Below, in pieces: positions 30,708 through 39,519 of a stretch of DNA of 64,000 nt. Below the pieces are notes generated by a model that saw only the letters and a list, made by a program, of their open reading frames with translations, was not told where the DNA came from and made no database searches. The stretch is taken from assembly GCA_964019425.1 (NCBI GenBank), contig OZ025791.1:906501-970500 (forward strand), written 5' to 3'. Each line of letters starts with the position of its first letter. The first letter of the stretch is position 1. The DNA is from Flectonema sp. DT1601 (lineage: Eukaryota; Euglenozoa; Diplonemea; Diplonemida; Diplonemidae). Both the position numbers and the translations under genes were made by a program.

Positions 30708-32397
30708 ATATGAAATTCTTCTTTCACAAATTTAAGAAAATCTTTTTTCATTCGCTGACCACACTAAATGCTGTTACCTTTTTTTTTTTTAGTTTTTTTC
30801 CCCCTCCCATTCTTGAAGTTATTGCCGGTTCATGCAGCGAGGTCTCCACTCACAATGTTGTGGAATAGAATACCTAACAAACTCACACTAACTTATATTA
30901 TCCACAGCGTACTGATTTGTTCCAAAGCTAGCTAATAATTTTTATTCTTTGTAATTTTTTCGAAAATTTTTTCAAGCATAAGAATGGGAGGAGAAAAAAA
31001 AATGAGAAAAAAAAATGAGAAAAAAAAAAAAAGAAAAAAAAAAATCCAACCTCTTGTTGCTAGCACTAAAAGCAGTAACTTAATCTGGTTGTCGTTACCA
31101 AAAAAAAAAAAAAATAGAAAATCTGTTTCTTTTACCCCCCTTGAGTCATTTCTTATTTGTATTATAGGTTGGGTTTATTACTGTTTCTACATTGTCAAAC
31201 TATCACCTTTCTTGAATCATATTCTCATTTATTTTATTCGTTTGCCTTGCTAGTTGACTCTTCTTGCAGGCAAGAGAAAGAGAGAGAGAGAGAGATAGAA
31301 AGAGAGAGAGAGAGGAAAATGTACATAACTCAACCATCTTGCTTTAACAAATAATCGCGTGCATCAGAAATTACTGTTTTTACCCCTGAGAGCGGACTTA
31401 AGGTCCGCTAGTTTGAGGTTTACTTGTTTTATGTTTCGCGTTGAGGGCGTTACTGTAGTGAAGGAGGAACTTTTACATTTGTAAAATAAAATAAAATAAA
31501 ATAACAAGTTAAGCAGCACACGTAAAAATCTCACCCAATTTAATCTGTTGTACGATGTAGTGCGCGAACAAAATAGATTGAAAGACGCAACTTTCTCCAA
31601 CCCCTTTCTGTGTAAAGTGCTTCTTGGTTCTTCACGAACTCTGAAATAACTTCAATGCACCCCATGAAAAAAATATAATTCTTATAAGTAAACCAATATT
31701 TTCCTTCAGCCCCTTTTCAGTCCCCAAGTTTTTTTAAATTTTATTATAATTTTCCGTATTCTTTCAGCACCTGTGTTGAAAGTTTTTTTTTTAATTTTTT
31801 TTTTTTTTAAATATTCTTTCTGTTATTTTGTTTTTACCCATCGGGGAGTACCCAATCATCCCTTATAGAAATACCAAGGCTGACTTCGACGACAAATATC
31901 TTGTGAGTAGTGAAACTCTGCAAATACTGCTTTAATTGCGTAACTGATATCCGTCTTTTTTTGTGGTGTGGTTCTCCGCACTCCTGCATTCAAATTAATC
32001 TGTTTCCCCCCCTTCTTTGATTAACAACTACAAATATTCTTCAGTCAGGTACTTGATATTAATTTTGTTTTTAATACCTAAAGTTGTTGCTGTTTTTGCA
32101 TTGTCAAAGTTTCACCCCCTTTTTTTTTTTTCTGTCCTTCCCATCGTATCAACATAGGCGGTATATTCCTTTATAGGTTTTATCTTTTTTTTTCCTCCTT
32201 TTTTTTTTAAATTTTTTGTTGTTCCGACGTAGTAGTACTGTACCAACGTAGCTGCGTTCAACGAAATATAAGGACTCTCCAATCTGAATGTTTTTTTTCT
32301 TTTCTTTTTCCTTTTCCAGTTACGCTGTAACGGTTATCTTTTCATGATAGTTGTTGTCGGAGTAGTTCTTTCTGATGAGGTGTTGACGTCTACATAA
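30382..32397 (+). CDS. 67-residue single-span protein in four small exons
   Basis: Exons 30382-30439, 31768-31781, 31849-31902 and 32320-32397. They read MFRTGSPFEYSRYVVVRSS, then APVLK, then YPIIPYRNTKADFDDKYL, then LRCNGYLFMIVVVGVVLSDE and VLTST, to TAA. Donors are GTAAGT, GTTTTT (weak) and GTGAGT; acceptors are TTTCAG, GGGGAG (weak) and TTCCAG. All phases match. Exons 1 and 3 are clearly not T-rich. The first intron is 1.3 kb, long for this genome. One C-terminal membrane helix; mitochondrial-type size and shape, family unknown. The 14-nt second exon needs transcript proof. Confidence 0.5.
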
Positions 32398-32625
32398 ATT
32401 ATTATTTTGATACGATGCATTTCGCATCAGTACTCCTTAGAGGATTCTAATTGATATTATCGCATTAATATAAAATCAAGAGATATAGTTGGAGAGTAGA
32501 GATTGACTTGTACTGTGGTAAGAATGAGTGTACAACTCTTCTTTGTGTCGGAGTGAATGACCCAACTTCGAAAATTTATTTGTTTTTTTTAATTCCTTCC
32601 CCTAAACTGAAACTGAACTATAAGA

Positions 32626-32850
32626 ATGAACAACTTCTTCTTTACCTATCTTCCTTCCCCTTCCTTAGAATACTTACTTACTCTTCCATTAAAAAGTGCC
32701 CTAATGGGTAGAGTATTCAGTTGTTACCAAATTCATCTACGAACCGCCGTAGGTGTCGTGTTTGCATTTTGTCGATGTCACCTCTTCGGGGAAAAAAAAA
32801 AAAAAAAAAAAATTGCAAACCATACCAATAGCTATTCTCCAGCGAGATGA
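32626..32850 (+). CDS. Candidate small membrane protein with Lys-rich segment
   Basis: An ATG ORF of 74 codons: MNNFFFTYLPSPSLEYLLTL, then LMGRVFSCYQIHLRTAVG, VVFAFCRCHLFGE, a Lys run coded by a 20-base A tract, and ANHTNSYSPAR. An internal ATG at 32704 is an alternative start behind AG acceptors. The middle has ordinary composition and one hydrophobic helix. The Lys run could be an artefact of reading a spacer A tract. Confidence 0.35.
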   Translation: MNNFFFTYLPSPSLEYLLTLPLKSALMGRVFSCYQIHLRTAVGVVFAFCRCHLFGEKKKKKKIANHTNSYSPAR

Positions 32851-33772
32851 AGAAGTTGGGGAAATCCCATTTTTTTGATAATTATTCTCCGGAAATTGAT
32901 CATTAAGATGAAACTTATAATACAGGAAACAACTTCCCTTTATTTAAGTACCTCATCATTGGTCGTTTTCTTAAAGGGAATGCTGAAAGGGTGGGGGAGG
33001 AAGGAAGGAAGGAAGGAAAGGCCTCAGTACATTAGTAACTTAGGCTCACTGTTGTCTGATAAGAAATCCACTCTACAAAAAAAAAAAAAAAAAAAGTTAC
33101 CGCTTGTGAGCGTTGCCAAGTTTTTTTTTTTTTTTTTTTTTTTAAAATCTATTTGCTTTGTTCCTGTCCTTTCCTTTCTATTAACGCTGTTAGTTTGTGT
33201 GGTTGAAAAAAAAAAAAAAAAAAAAAACTGAGCTTTTGTAGTTCACGTAACTAACTAACAGTGGGCACCTCTTCACCTGATAATTTATTTGTGTTTAATA
33301 CTTCTCGGTGACTTCTGAGGGTAGAGAATCTGAGGTGTTATCAGGCAGAAAGCCCACCATAATTATGAAAAAAAAAAAAAAAAAAAAAAACGTTAAAAAA
33401 AAAAAAAGTTTAAGAAAGATTATGACTTTTGTTTTTTGTAGTCTTTTTAAACTTTTGTTTTTTTAAAAAGTAAAATAAATTATGAAAAAAAAAAAAAAAA
33501 AAATCAAATTTGGAGAGTAAGCGCGTCGTCGTTATTATCCTCGCAAAGTTTTATTATTTTCCCCTTTTTTTTTCTTTTCTTTTTTTTGCATATTACTGTT
33601 GTACATTCTTCAGGTTTGATCTACAAAATGCTTCGCTACATAGAGACGTGTCTCCTTACCAATACCATAAGCACATTACTATTAATAATCAGCTTTCAGA
33701 AGATAAACGTTTCTTAAATTATTATCTTCACACCCCTAATTAGAAGTCTTACCGACCTACACCTTATAAAAC
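32851..33772. other. Spacer rich in homopolymers
   Basis: Contains GGAA repeats near 33000-33018, at least six A or T tracts of 15-24 bases, and a composite hairpin at 33261-33357. An ATG ORF at 32981 (MLKGWGRKEGRKERPQYIS) has no clear splice partner. The acceptor TTCTTCAG at 33613 and TTTCAG near 33699 lie in the leader of the next gene. Confidence 0.4.
33261..33357. repeat. Composite inverted repeat, possible structured RNA or small element
   Basis: Nested complementary arms: GTGGGC 33261 with GCCCAC 33352, CCTGATAA 33276 with TTATCAGG 33338, TTCTC 33302 with GAGAA 33324. The arms nest in order and give an imperfect 97-nt hairpin. Two frames are also open after the acceptor AACAG at 33260, so a coding terminal exon is not excluded. 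Confidence 0.4.
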
Positions 33773-34861
33773 ATGTCTTCCGTTACTGAATCTTGCAACT
33801 GGGCCAATGATTACGATGAGGGTATGATGTTTCAGCCAAGAAAGTGTGAGGCTGATACTAGTGAATGCGGTACTGAAGAATTATCAAGTGAGTGTAGCGC
33901 TTTAAAAGGAACCGATTCGTCAACTGAGAGTGGATCTGTGTGTGGAGCTCCACCATCAGTGCCATGGTTAGCTGAGGCAGGCATCCCAGAGTTACAAAAT
34001 GAGATTTGGGCTTTTGGTGAATTCATCTCTCTGGGACAACATGAAAAGGCTGCTCGTAACATGGCAAGATCAACTATTCAACAAGTAGTTCAACAGTTTT
34101 GGCCTCTTGCGACTGTGAAGACATATGGATCATTTGCATGCGATCTTTCTCTCCCACAATCTGAACTTGATCTCGTAGTTGAAGACTGCGCTCCAACAAT
34201 TGCTGGACGTGTAGGGCCTCTTAAGGACTACCTTCAGGCGATTGGTTTTGAGACTCTCGGATTCTTAGACGGAGACACAGATGCTTTTATTAAGGTACGT
34301 GAAGGACGTACCAACCTCGTTTGTAATATTTCCCTTACTGACGCAAACAGTCCGGTAAGACAAACTGTTTTAAAGATGAAAAGGGTACTCACTCGCCAAC
34401 CTGCTGCTGCTCCAGTTCTCAAGGTGATCAGAACAGTGTTAGATCAGTGTTCATTAACTGATGTTCCAAGTGGTGGTGTTTCTAGTTACGCATTGACTTT
34501 GATGGTTTTTCACATATTGAAAAAGTATGAGACAGTTGTTGGTGCTGATGTCTTGTTAAAGGATTTCTTAAAAACTTTTGGATCATTTGACTACAAGAAT
34601 GAAACAATCTGTCCGATGCCTAACATGCAAGCGACTATCAGAATGCATCCTGGTGACGTTATGTCAATAAGTGATGTATCTGATCCAAGCAGCAACGCAG
34701 CTGAATCCATCACAAAAATAAGACAGGTGAAGGCCATGCTGAAATACCTCAGCTTAGCCCTCGAAAAATGGGACTCTTCGGACGACTGTGTTGATTCACG
34801 TGGAAAGACACCACTCAGCACCATCATTGCACACAAGCAGCTATGGCAGCGCAGAGCTTAG
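33773..34861 (+). CDS. Trf4/Cid1-type nucleotidyltransferase fold, catalytic residues altered
   Basis: 362 residues, single exon, start MSSVTESCNWANDYDEG. The polymerase-beta-like domain opens with VKTYGSFACDLSLPQSELDL, matching the GS..(10)..SDxDL site of non-canonical poly(A) polymerases but with Glu for the first metal Asp. The third Asp, normally in a VDISF strand, is replaced (LVCNISLTDANSP). The PAP/25A-associated domain follows with DVPSGGVSSYALTLMVFHIL (family: GGLxSYSLxxMV). Members add A or U tails in RNA surveillance. This copy probably cannot catalyse and may be a regulatory pseudoenzyme. Confidence 0.8.
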   Translation: MSSVTESCNWANDYDEGMMFQPRKCEADTSECGTEELSSECSALKGTDSSTESGSVCGAPPSVPWLAEAGIPELQNEIWAFGEFISLGQHEKAARNMARSTIQQVVQQFWPLATVKTYGSFACDLSLPQSELDLVVEDCAPTIAGRVGPLKDYLQAIGFETLGFLDGDTDAFIKVREGRTNLVCNISLTDANSPVRQTVLKMKRVLTRQPAAAPVLKVIRTVLDQCSLTDVPSGGVSSYALTLMVFHILKKYETVVGADVLLKDFLKTFGSFDYKNETICPMPNMQATIRMHPGDVMSISDVSDPSSNAAESITKIRQVKAMLKYLSLALEKWDSSDDCVDSRGKTPLSTIIAHKQLWQRRA

Positions 34862-35386
34862 GAAAAAGGGGAAAAAAAAAAAAAAAAAAAAAAAGTTTTC
34901 GTTTTGTGACCTCTCTCCCATTTTCTTGTTTTTTTTTTTCATCTCATGGAATGGCATAATACTAATTAATTAATAAAGCATTATTGCTATATCAATTATT
35001 TATTGTCTTCTTGCATACTTTTTTTTTTTCTTTCACATTTTGAAAACCAGCAAAAAAAAAAAAAAAAAAAAGGCTCCCTGGCAAAAAGTAACAAAAACTT
35101 TTTTTATTTTTGTCGGAAGACAGTTTGAAAAAAATTATTGCGCATGCCAGTGGGCCAAAAAGAAAAGAAAAAAAAAAAGAAAACAAAAATGCTGTATTAG
35201 AACCCCCCCAGTTTTAATTGTATTGCCAAATCATGCGGCGTGTTCCCTTTCAATAGGAAATTGTTGTTTGCGCAAAACTCTCTTCAACGCCAAAAAGCGG
35301 CTGAAAAAAAAAAAAGAAAAAAAAAAAAGTTCACTGCGCCCGCGAATCACCCTATTTTTTTCTGCCATCACAAAGTATTTTCTCAA
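34862..35386. other. Spacer with A/T tracts
   Basis: A frame from about 35040 stays open for 196 codons (to 35630) but has no ATG and is held open by A tracts read as Lys. I see no splice joins for its upstream part. Confidence 0.4.
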
Positions 35387-35630
35387 ATGCACTTTATTAG
35401 CTTTCAGAAGCTTTGGCAACGTGCACAGCCTGCTGTTGACGGTAAAACCACATCGTGAGGTTTTGGTGCTTTCGAAGGACAACCTCTCTTCCTGTCAACA
35501 GTGCTTAGCTTATAAAAATTACTTCATCTTGTCTGGCATATTAGTCATCTTTCCAATTTTCAATTTCAAAAAAAAAAAAAAAAAAAAAAAAATATTAGTA
35601 GAAGTCTTGGTGCGTAGCGTAATAATTTAA
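35387..35630 (+). CDS. Candidate 58-residue single-span membrane protein, two exons
   Basis: Exon 35387-35441 encodes MHFISFQKLWQRAQPAVD and ends at GTAAAA. Exon 35509-35630 follows CAGTGCTTAG and reads AYKNYFILSGILVIFPIFNF, a Lys run from an A tract, then ILVEVLVRSVII to TAA. Phases match. The first exon is of ordinary composition. The CAG eight bases before the chosen AG would stop the frame. Basic N terminus plus one helix. Confidence 0.4.
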
Positions 35631-35659
35631 GCGAAGTTTTTAGCCACAACAAATAATAT

Positions 35660-35705
35660 ATTGTGGTTAGGGCACGTCTTGTTTTTCGTACCAAGTTCGA
35701 TTCCC
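35660..35705 (+). repeat. tRNA-derived remnant (A- and B-box-like)
   Basis: TTGTGGTTAGGGC resembles an A box, and 25 nt later AGTTCGATTCC matches the B box consensus GGTTCGANTCC. The T stem does not pair and no acceptor stem is found, so this is not a functional tRNA. A decayed tRNA or SINE head is likely. Confidence 0.35.
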
Positions 35706-36032
35706 CCCTAAATTCCCTCAAAATATCCCCCGCACGTTTCACGTATTTCTTTTTTTTGCTGTGGCTTTATTTAATTGTCAGAGCTATAAGGTAAGTGTGA
35801 TGAATATCTTGTTATGAAAAACAAGTCTCTCGCTCGGTGCGCAAAGTTGGAACAATCACGCGGAGAAAAGGGGAAGGAAAAAAACAAACACGTCCCGGGA
35901 CGACGATACACTTATGTCTCCGTGATACCTCTTTGTCCGCTTTTAGTTCCACTTAGTGGTTACCGTAATACAATATATAATATAACTTGACAGGAAATAT
36001 TTTGTACGGACGTTTTAGATAGCTGCCTTTCC

Positions 36033-36233
36033 ATGGGCCCAACCCAGCGAAAAGTTATCTTTTTAACGCGATGTACTTTTCCTTTCTTTCGGTTTCGTGC
36101 AAAAATAAATCATCAACAAATGTTATATTACTTTGTTATGTATTGTTTAGGGTTGAAGCCAATCATTTTTTTTTCTTATTCTTTCAAATATTTTAATAAA
36201 AAAATAAAACATGTGTCTCTTTCTCTGTGCTGA
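36033..36233 (+). CDS. Candidate 66-residue protein, weak
   Basis: ATG ORF behind the acceptor GACGTTTTAG at 36018: MGPTQRKVIFLTRCTFPFF then RFRAKINHQQMLYYFVMYC and an Ile/Phe/Tyr/Lys-rich end. The N-terminal half has ordinary composition. The C-terminal half is T-rich and may be read-through. A second frame after the same acceptor is also open (IAAFPWAQPSEKLSF), so the frame is not settled. Confidence 0.3.
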   Translation: MGPTQRKVIFLTRCTFPFFRFRAKINHQQMLYYFVMYCLGLKPIIFFSYSFKYFNKKIKHVSLSLC

Positions 36234-36450
36234 CGAGAAGTGAGGGGAAAAAAAAAACTTTTTTTCGTTACAGTGGTATTGAATGAACAATTTTTTCTTA
36301 TTTCAGTTTTATTTATTTTTTTATTTATTATTATTATTCAAATAGTTTTCATGGGCTATCTTAAACAAGAAAAAAAAAAAAAAAAAAAATTCCTAACAAC
36401 TCTGTTATTGCCCTATACTAAAAAAAATAACTGCAACGTGCATCTCTTCA

Positions 36451-36625
36451 TCCTCTAGGTTCCCTTAGAAGTTTGGTGCAATTTCTGTGATGCTGCTACA
36501 ACACTGCTATATGCATGCTGTTTTTCGTATTCAGAGTAACATGAATTGAATGTGAGTATAACTTACATATATTTGTATGAAATACTAGTCGGTATCACAG
36601 AAATAGCATCCTTCTAGGAGGAGAA
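36451..36625. mobile_element. MITE-like palindromic element
   Basis: Long imperfect inverted ends: TTTCTGTGAT at 36482 with ATCACAGAAA at 36594, flanked outward by GGTGCAA/TAGCATCC and CTTAGAAG/CTTCTAGG. It is about 175 bp with no coding capacity. A single copy is seen in this window. Confidence 0.5.
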
Positions 36626-37216
36626 TGAGATGAGAGATGCAAGTGTATTGTTATCAATTAATTTTTTATGTTATTTATTATCAACTTCCCATCAGTTTTT
36701 TTTTTTTTTTTTTTTTTTTTCGCCTGCTCAAATTGGGTTGAATAAAAAAAAGGCATTATTAAAAAAAAATCGGAATAGTTAATAAATTAGTTGTGTGGAT
36801 AAAAAATATCAAATTATTTTTACATAAAAAAAAATAAAAAAAAAATTAATAAAACGGACGGAATCGGAACGCTCTTCCCAGAGTACCCTTTTTTTTTCTC
36901 TACCGTGCTAGCACTTTGCTATGCTCAAAATCGAATGAGTGAACTGTGTTAGAGGTGACAAGCCTGATTAGGCTGACGCCGCTGTCATTCTCTGCACTTA
37001 AATAATTATTTTATTTTATTTTTTCTTTTGCGAACCACCAGAAACTTACTCTTAAAAAAAAGAAAAAAAAAAGTTGACTGTTGTTTTCAGCTGGTTAGCA
37101 CCTCCTTGGTAGTTATTTCCATGTCTGAAAAAATAATTTAAAAAATAAAACTCGACTTGTGTGCCGTGACTAAAAAACGCAACGGGAATAACTGGTGACC
37201 TTCTTTTTTTTTTTAG
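36626..37216. other. Spacer with exon-like pieces
   Basis: T tract of about 28 bases near 36695, A-rich runs, and short frames that open after good acceptors, for example CTGGTTAGCACCTCCTTG after GTTTTCAG at 37090, which ends at GTAGTT and could splice to the exon at 37217. No start codon was found for such a gene. Confidence 0.35.
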
Positions 37217-37459
37217 AAGGGTTTCCTTCAACGTATCCGAAGCTTCCCTACCTGGTGCTGTTTCGTGACCATCAACGAATTTCTTTCATTTTTAATTTTT
37301 GTTGTTGTCTGCCATTCCTCCATTCGCTATTGGCGTTTGCCGCATTGCATGTTATGCGATGGGGGAGTTTGTGCTGAAGAAAAGAAAGAAAAAGAAAGGA
37401 AAAAAAAAAGGAAAAAAAAACATCGAAACATAACGACGAGAAGACTTATGTTGGACTAA
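37217..37459 (+). CDS. Exon of a small membrane protein, start not found
   Basis: After the acceptor T(10)AG at 37216 the frame reads KGFLQRIRSFPTWCCFVTIN, EFLSFLIFVVVCHSSIRYW, RLPHCMLCDGGVCAE, then a Lys/Glu/Arg-rich tail to TAA: 80 codons. An upstream exon at 37091-37108 would join in phase. A second frame over the same bases (GFPSTYPKLPYLVLF) is also long. The TAA overlaps the ATG of the next candidate gene (TAATG). Confidence 0.35.
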   Translation, partial: KGFLQRIRSFPTWCCFVTINEFLSFLIFVVVCHSSIRYWRLPHCMLCDGGVCAEEKKEKERKKKRKKKHRNITTRRLMLD

Positions 37460-37783
37460 TGCGTGAGAAAGTAACAAAGAAAGGTTATCTTGTTCAAAAT
37501 AAAGAAAAGCACAAGACAATTCTGGTATTACTTATCCTAGTGTGACTGTAGTGTTGGTTTATAAGTCGTTTCTTCCAGCAAGTGTGCTGCAAAAAAAAAA
37601 AAAAAAACTTTTCCATTTTTGTTTTAATTGTGTCAGATTTCCGTTCTGTTTGCGCTCGTCTATGTTGCTTCAATCCCATTTGAAACGTGTTACGGTGTTT
37701 TATTTTATTGTTTCAAAAAAAAAAAAGATGGTGATGTCAAAAAAAAAAAAAAAAAAAAAATTAAAATAAGGTTGATAATTTAA
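37459..37783 (+). CDS. Candidate 52-residue membrane protein, two exons
   Basis: Exon 37459-37470 (MREK) ends at GTAACA. Exon 37637-37783 follows TTGTGTCAG and reads ISVLFALVYVASIPFETCYG, VLFYCF, then Lys runs coded by A tracts (with DGDV between) to TAA. Phases match. One long hydrophobic helix and a strongly basic tail. The 12-nt first exon is small and uncertain. Confidence 0.35.
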
Positions 37784-37852
37784 GTTAAAATTAAGTTATC
37801 ACCCGTCCAATAAACCCCTCACCAGAGAGAGAGATTCTGTTTTCCCATGGTT

Positions 37853-38064
37853 GCAGCGCCTATAAAATTATGGCTCTTTTTTAGTTTAAAGTGCCTTTCT
37901 AAAATATTTTTACACCAAACAACCCCCTGTTGTTATGTCAAGCAAGAACGCATCCTATGATGCAAAACACCCCTTAGCATAATAACGACAGGATGGGGAA
38001 AGTAGCATCAAAATAATATCTTAGTGAGCCCAGATATGGGCTGATTTGTAGGCGCTAACCATTG
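37853..38064. mobile_element. MITE-like element, family 1, copy B
   Basis: Terminal inverted repeats CCATGGTTGCAGCGCC and GGCGCTAACCATTGG, and an interior shared with copy A in inverted orientation. Size 212 bp, no coding capacity. A target-site duplication is not obvious. Confidence 0.6.
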
Positions 38065-38170
38065 GGGTTTTTTTTTTAAAATTTTCTTATTTTTTCTTCT
38101 TGCCGGTTTTAACCCTTTTTTTCTTCTCTTTTTTTCTTTTTCTTGCCTGCTATATTTCTCCAAGCCTTCG

Positions 38171-38269
38171 ATGGCCTGGTTAGGCTTCTCTAGCGGAAGA
38201 GAAGATTGGCTGCTTACGTTTATTATTGTTTGGTTTGGTTTGGTCTTCTTTCCCCTTCCTTTTGAATGA
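38171..38269 (+). CDS. 32-residue single-span membrane microprotein
   Basis: Intronless ORF: MAWLGFSSGREDWLLTFIIV then WFGLVFFPLPFE to TGA. The ATG is 6 nt after a long pyrimidine run ending in TCTCCAAG. A polar N terminus, one helix of about 18 residues and an acidic end are typical of tiny respiratory-chain or ER complex subunits. The N-terminal third is not T-rich. Family unknown. Confidence 0.45.
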   Translation: MAWLGFSSGREDWLLTFIIVWFGLVFFPLPFE

Positions 38270-38681
38270 AGTAAGAAAAGAAATATCGACGTCGTAAAAC
38301 AGAAAAAAAAAAAAAATTCAGGAATATAAATAAACAAAAAAATTAAATTAAATAAAATGTTGAAATACCCCTGCAGGGATTAGTAATGTTAATTACGGTG
38401 TAAGAAAATGATGAAATGAAATTAGCGAAGCAATTTGCCTTCATCTTCAACTCATTCTTCTCGTTTTTTTCTTACATTTTTTCGGTTGATGTATCCAATA
38501 ACAACATAGTCAGTTAGTGGGTCTATATCAAGATAAATATTTTCTCATTCTGTTTCATAAGCAACTCGCTAATCATGTCTTTACTTATTTTTCTTATTCC
38601 GATACTGTTCCAAGTTTTTTAGCTTTGACAGAGGCTCTTGGGCGCCTGTATTTGTCTGTCAACTGAAGGCTGGGTGACTGA

Positions 38682-38713
<32 letters not shown>

Positions 38714-38833
38714 CAATCCTTAAAAAAAAAAGTCCAATAGAAAAATTTCAAATGAAAATAAAATTACAAAAAAAAAAAGAAAATAGGGAGAAGGGAAAAT
38801 GGATTCAAAGAAACGCCCTACTAGTATCAGGAA
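38270..38833. other. Spacer, A/T-rich
   Basis: An ATG ORF at 38576 (MSLLIFLIPILFQVF) and a Lys-rich frame from 38638 were seen but lack matched splice sites. A tracts reach about 25 bases. Confidence 0.35.
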
Positions 38834-38954
38834 ATGGGAGGGTCGTTTACCATTGTAAAGTCTTTTTGCTTCTGTTGTTCAGGTAGTCGGAGCTCTCACA
38901 GGGTTTCGTCAGGCTGGTCAAAGAAAAGCATTGACTACATGCAATGATAATTAG
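38834..38954 (+). CDS. 30-residue microprotein with a 28-nt intron
   Basis: Exon 38834-38854 (MGGSFTI) ends at GTAAAG. Exon 38883-38954 follows TTGTTCAG and reads VVGALTGFRQAGQRKALTTC then NDN to TAG. Phases match and the exon is of normal composition. Joined, it has one short helix (FTIVVGALTGF) followed by a basic segment. At 28 nt the intron is the shortest well-formed one in the window. A second frame across exon 2 is also open, so transcript data are needed. Confidence 0.45.
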
Positions 38955-39131
38955 ATGCTTTTTTTTTTTTTTTTTGATACTTAGCTTCAGTGAGCTGCAA
39001 CAAATCCCTATCAAATCTATTGGAAAAATGAACGTCTTACTTCCTTTTTTTTTTTCTTCTCTTTTTTTTCCTTTATTTTTTTTTTTTTTTTTTTCATTCT
39101 CTTGGTCTGAGAGAGAGTGCCGCTGTTCCTA

Positions 39132-39326
39132 ATGTTAAAACGAAAACCTAACACTGTATTGGTGAGCGGGTCTGATTAAATTCCGTCGAATTAAAAAAAA
39201 AAAAAAGATGGCGTCGTGCTTCTTTTTTGTTCCCTTTTTTTCTTTATCGATTCTTTGTAGTTCACAGTTCTTATATCTTACGCAATCACATTCCTGGTAT
39301 CCATTGTCCGGACAAACAGTAGTTAA
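39132..39326 (+). CDS. 31-residue single-span microprotein, two exons
   Basis: Exon 39132-39161 (MLKRKPNTVL) ends at GTGAGC. Exon 39261-39326 follows TTCTTTGTAG and reads FTVLISYAITFLVSIV then RTNSS to TAA. Phases match, 99-nt intron. A basic N terminus and one helix. Overlapping frames exist, so confidence is moderate. Confidence 0.4.
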
Positions 39327-39519
39327 TGCCCACAGCGATGAGAACAACCGGCTTTTCCCGATTTATTCTTTTTTTTTTCATTTCCCTTTTTTATCATACT
39401 TCCAGCACGAGAAAGAAGGTTTATACAAGTGTCAATTCCTTTTCTTTTCTTTTTTTCTTTTTCTTTTCTTTTCTTTTCTTCCCCTTTTGTTGTCTTTCCA
39501 TACTTGCTTCTGTCTCGTC

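Noticed and set aside
30362-30868. Lys- and Phe-rich ORFs on both strands
   Set aside because: Built almost entirely from A and T tracts in the first intron of the 30382 gene.
32697-32760. tRNA-like start (GCCCTAATGGGTAGAG)
   Set aside because: No B box, T arm or acceptor stem follows. The stretch lies inside a candidate ORF.
35040-35630. 196-codon open frame
   Set aside because: It has no ATG and is kept open by A tracts read as Lys. Only its last part is explained, as the second exon of the 35387 candidate.
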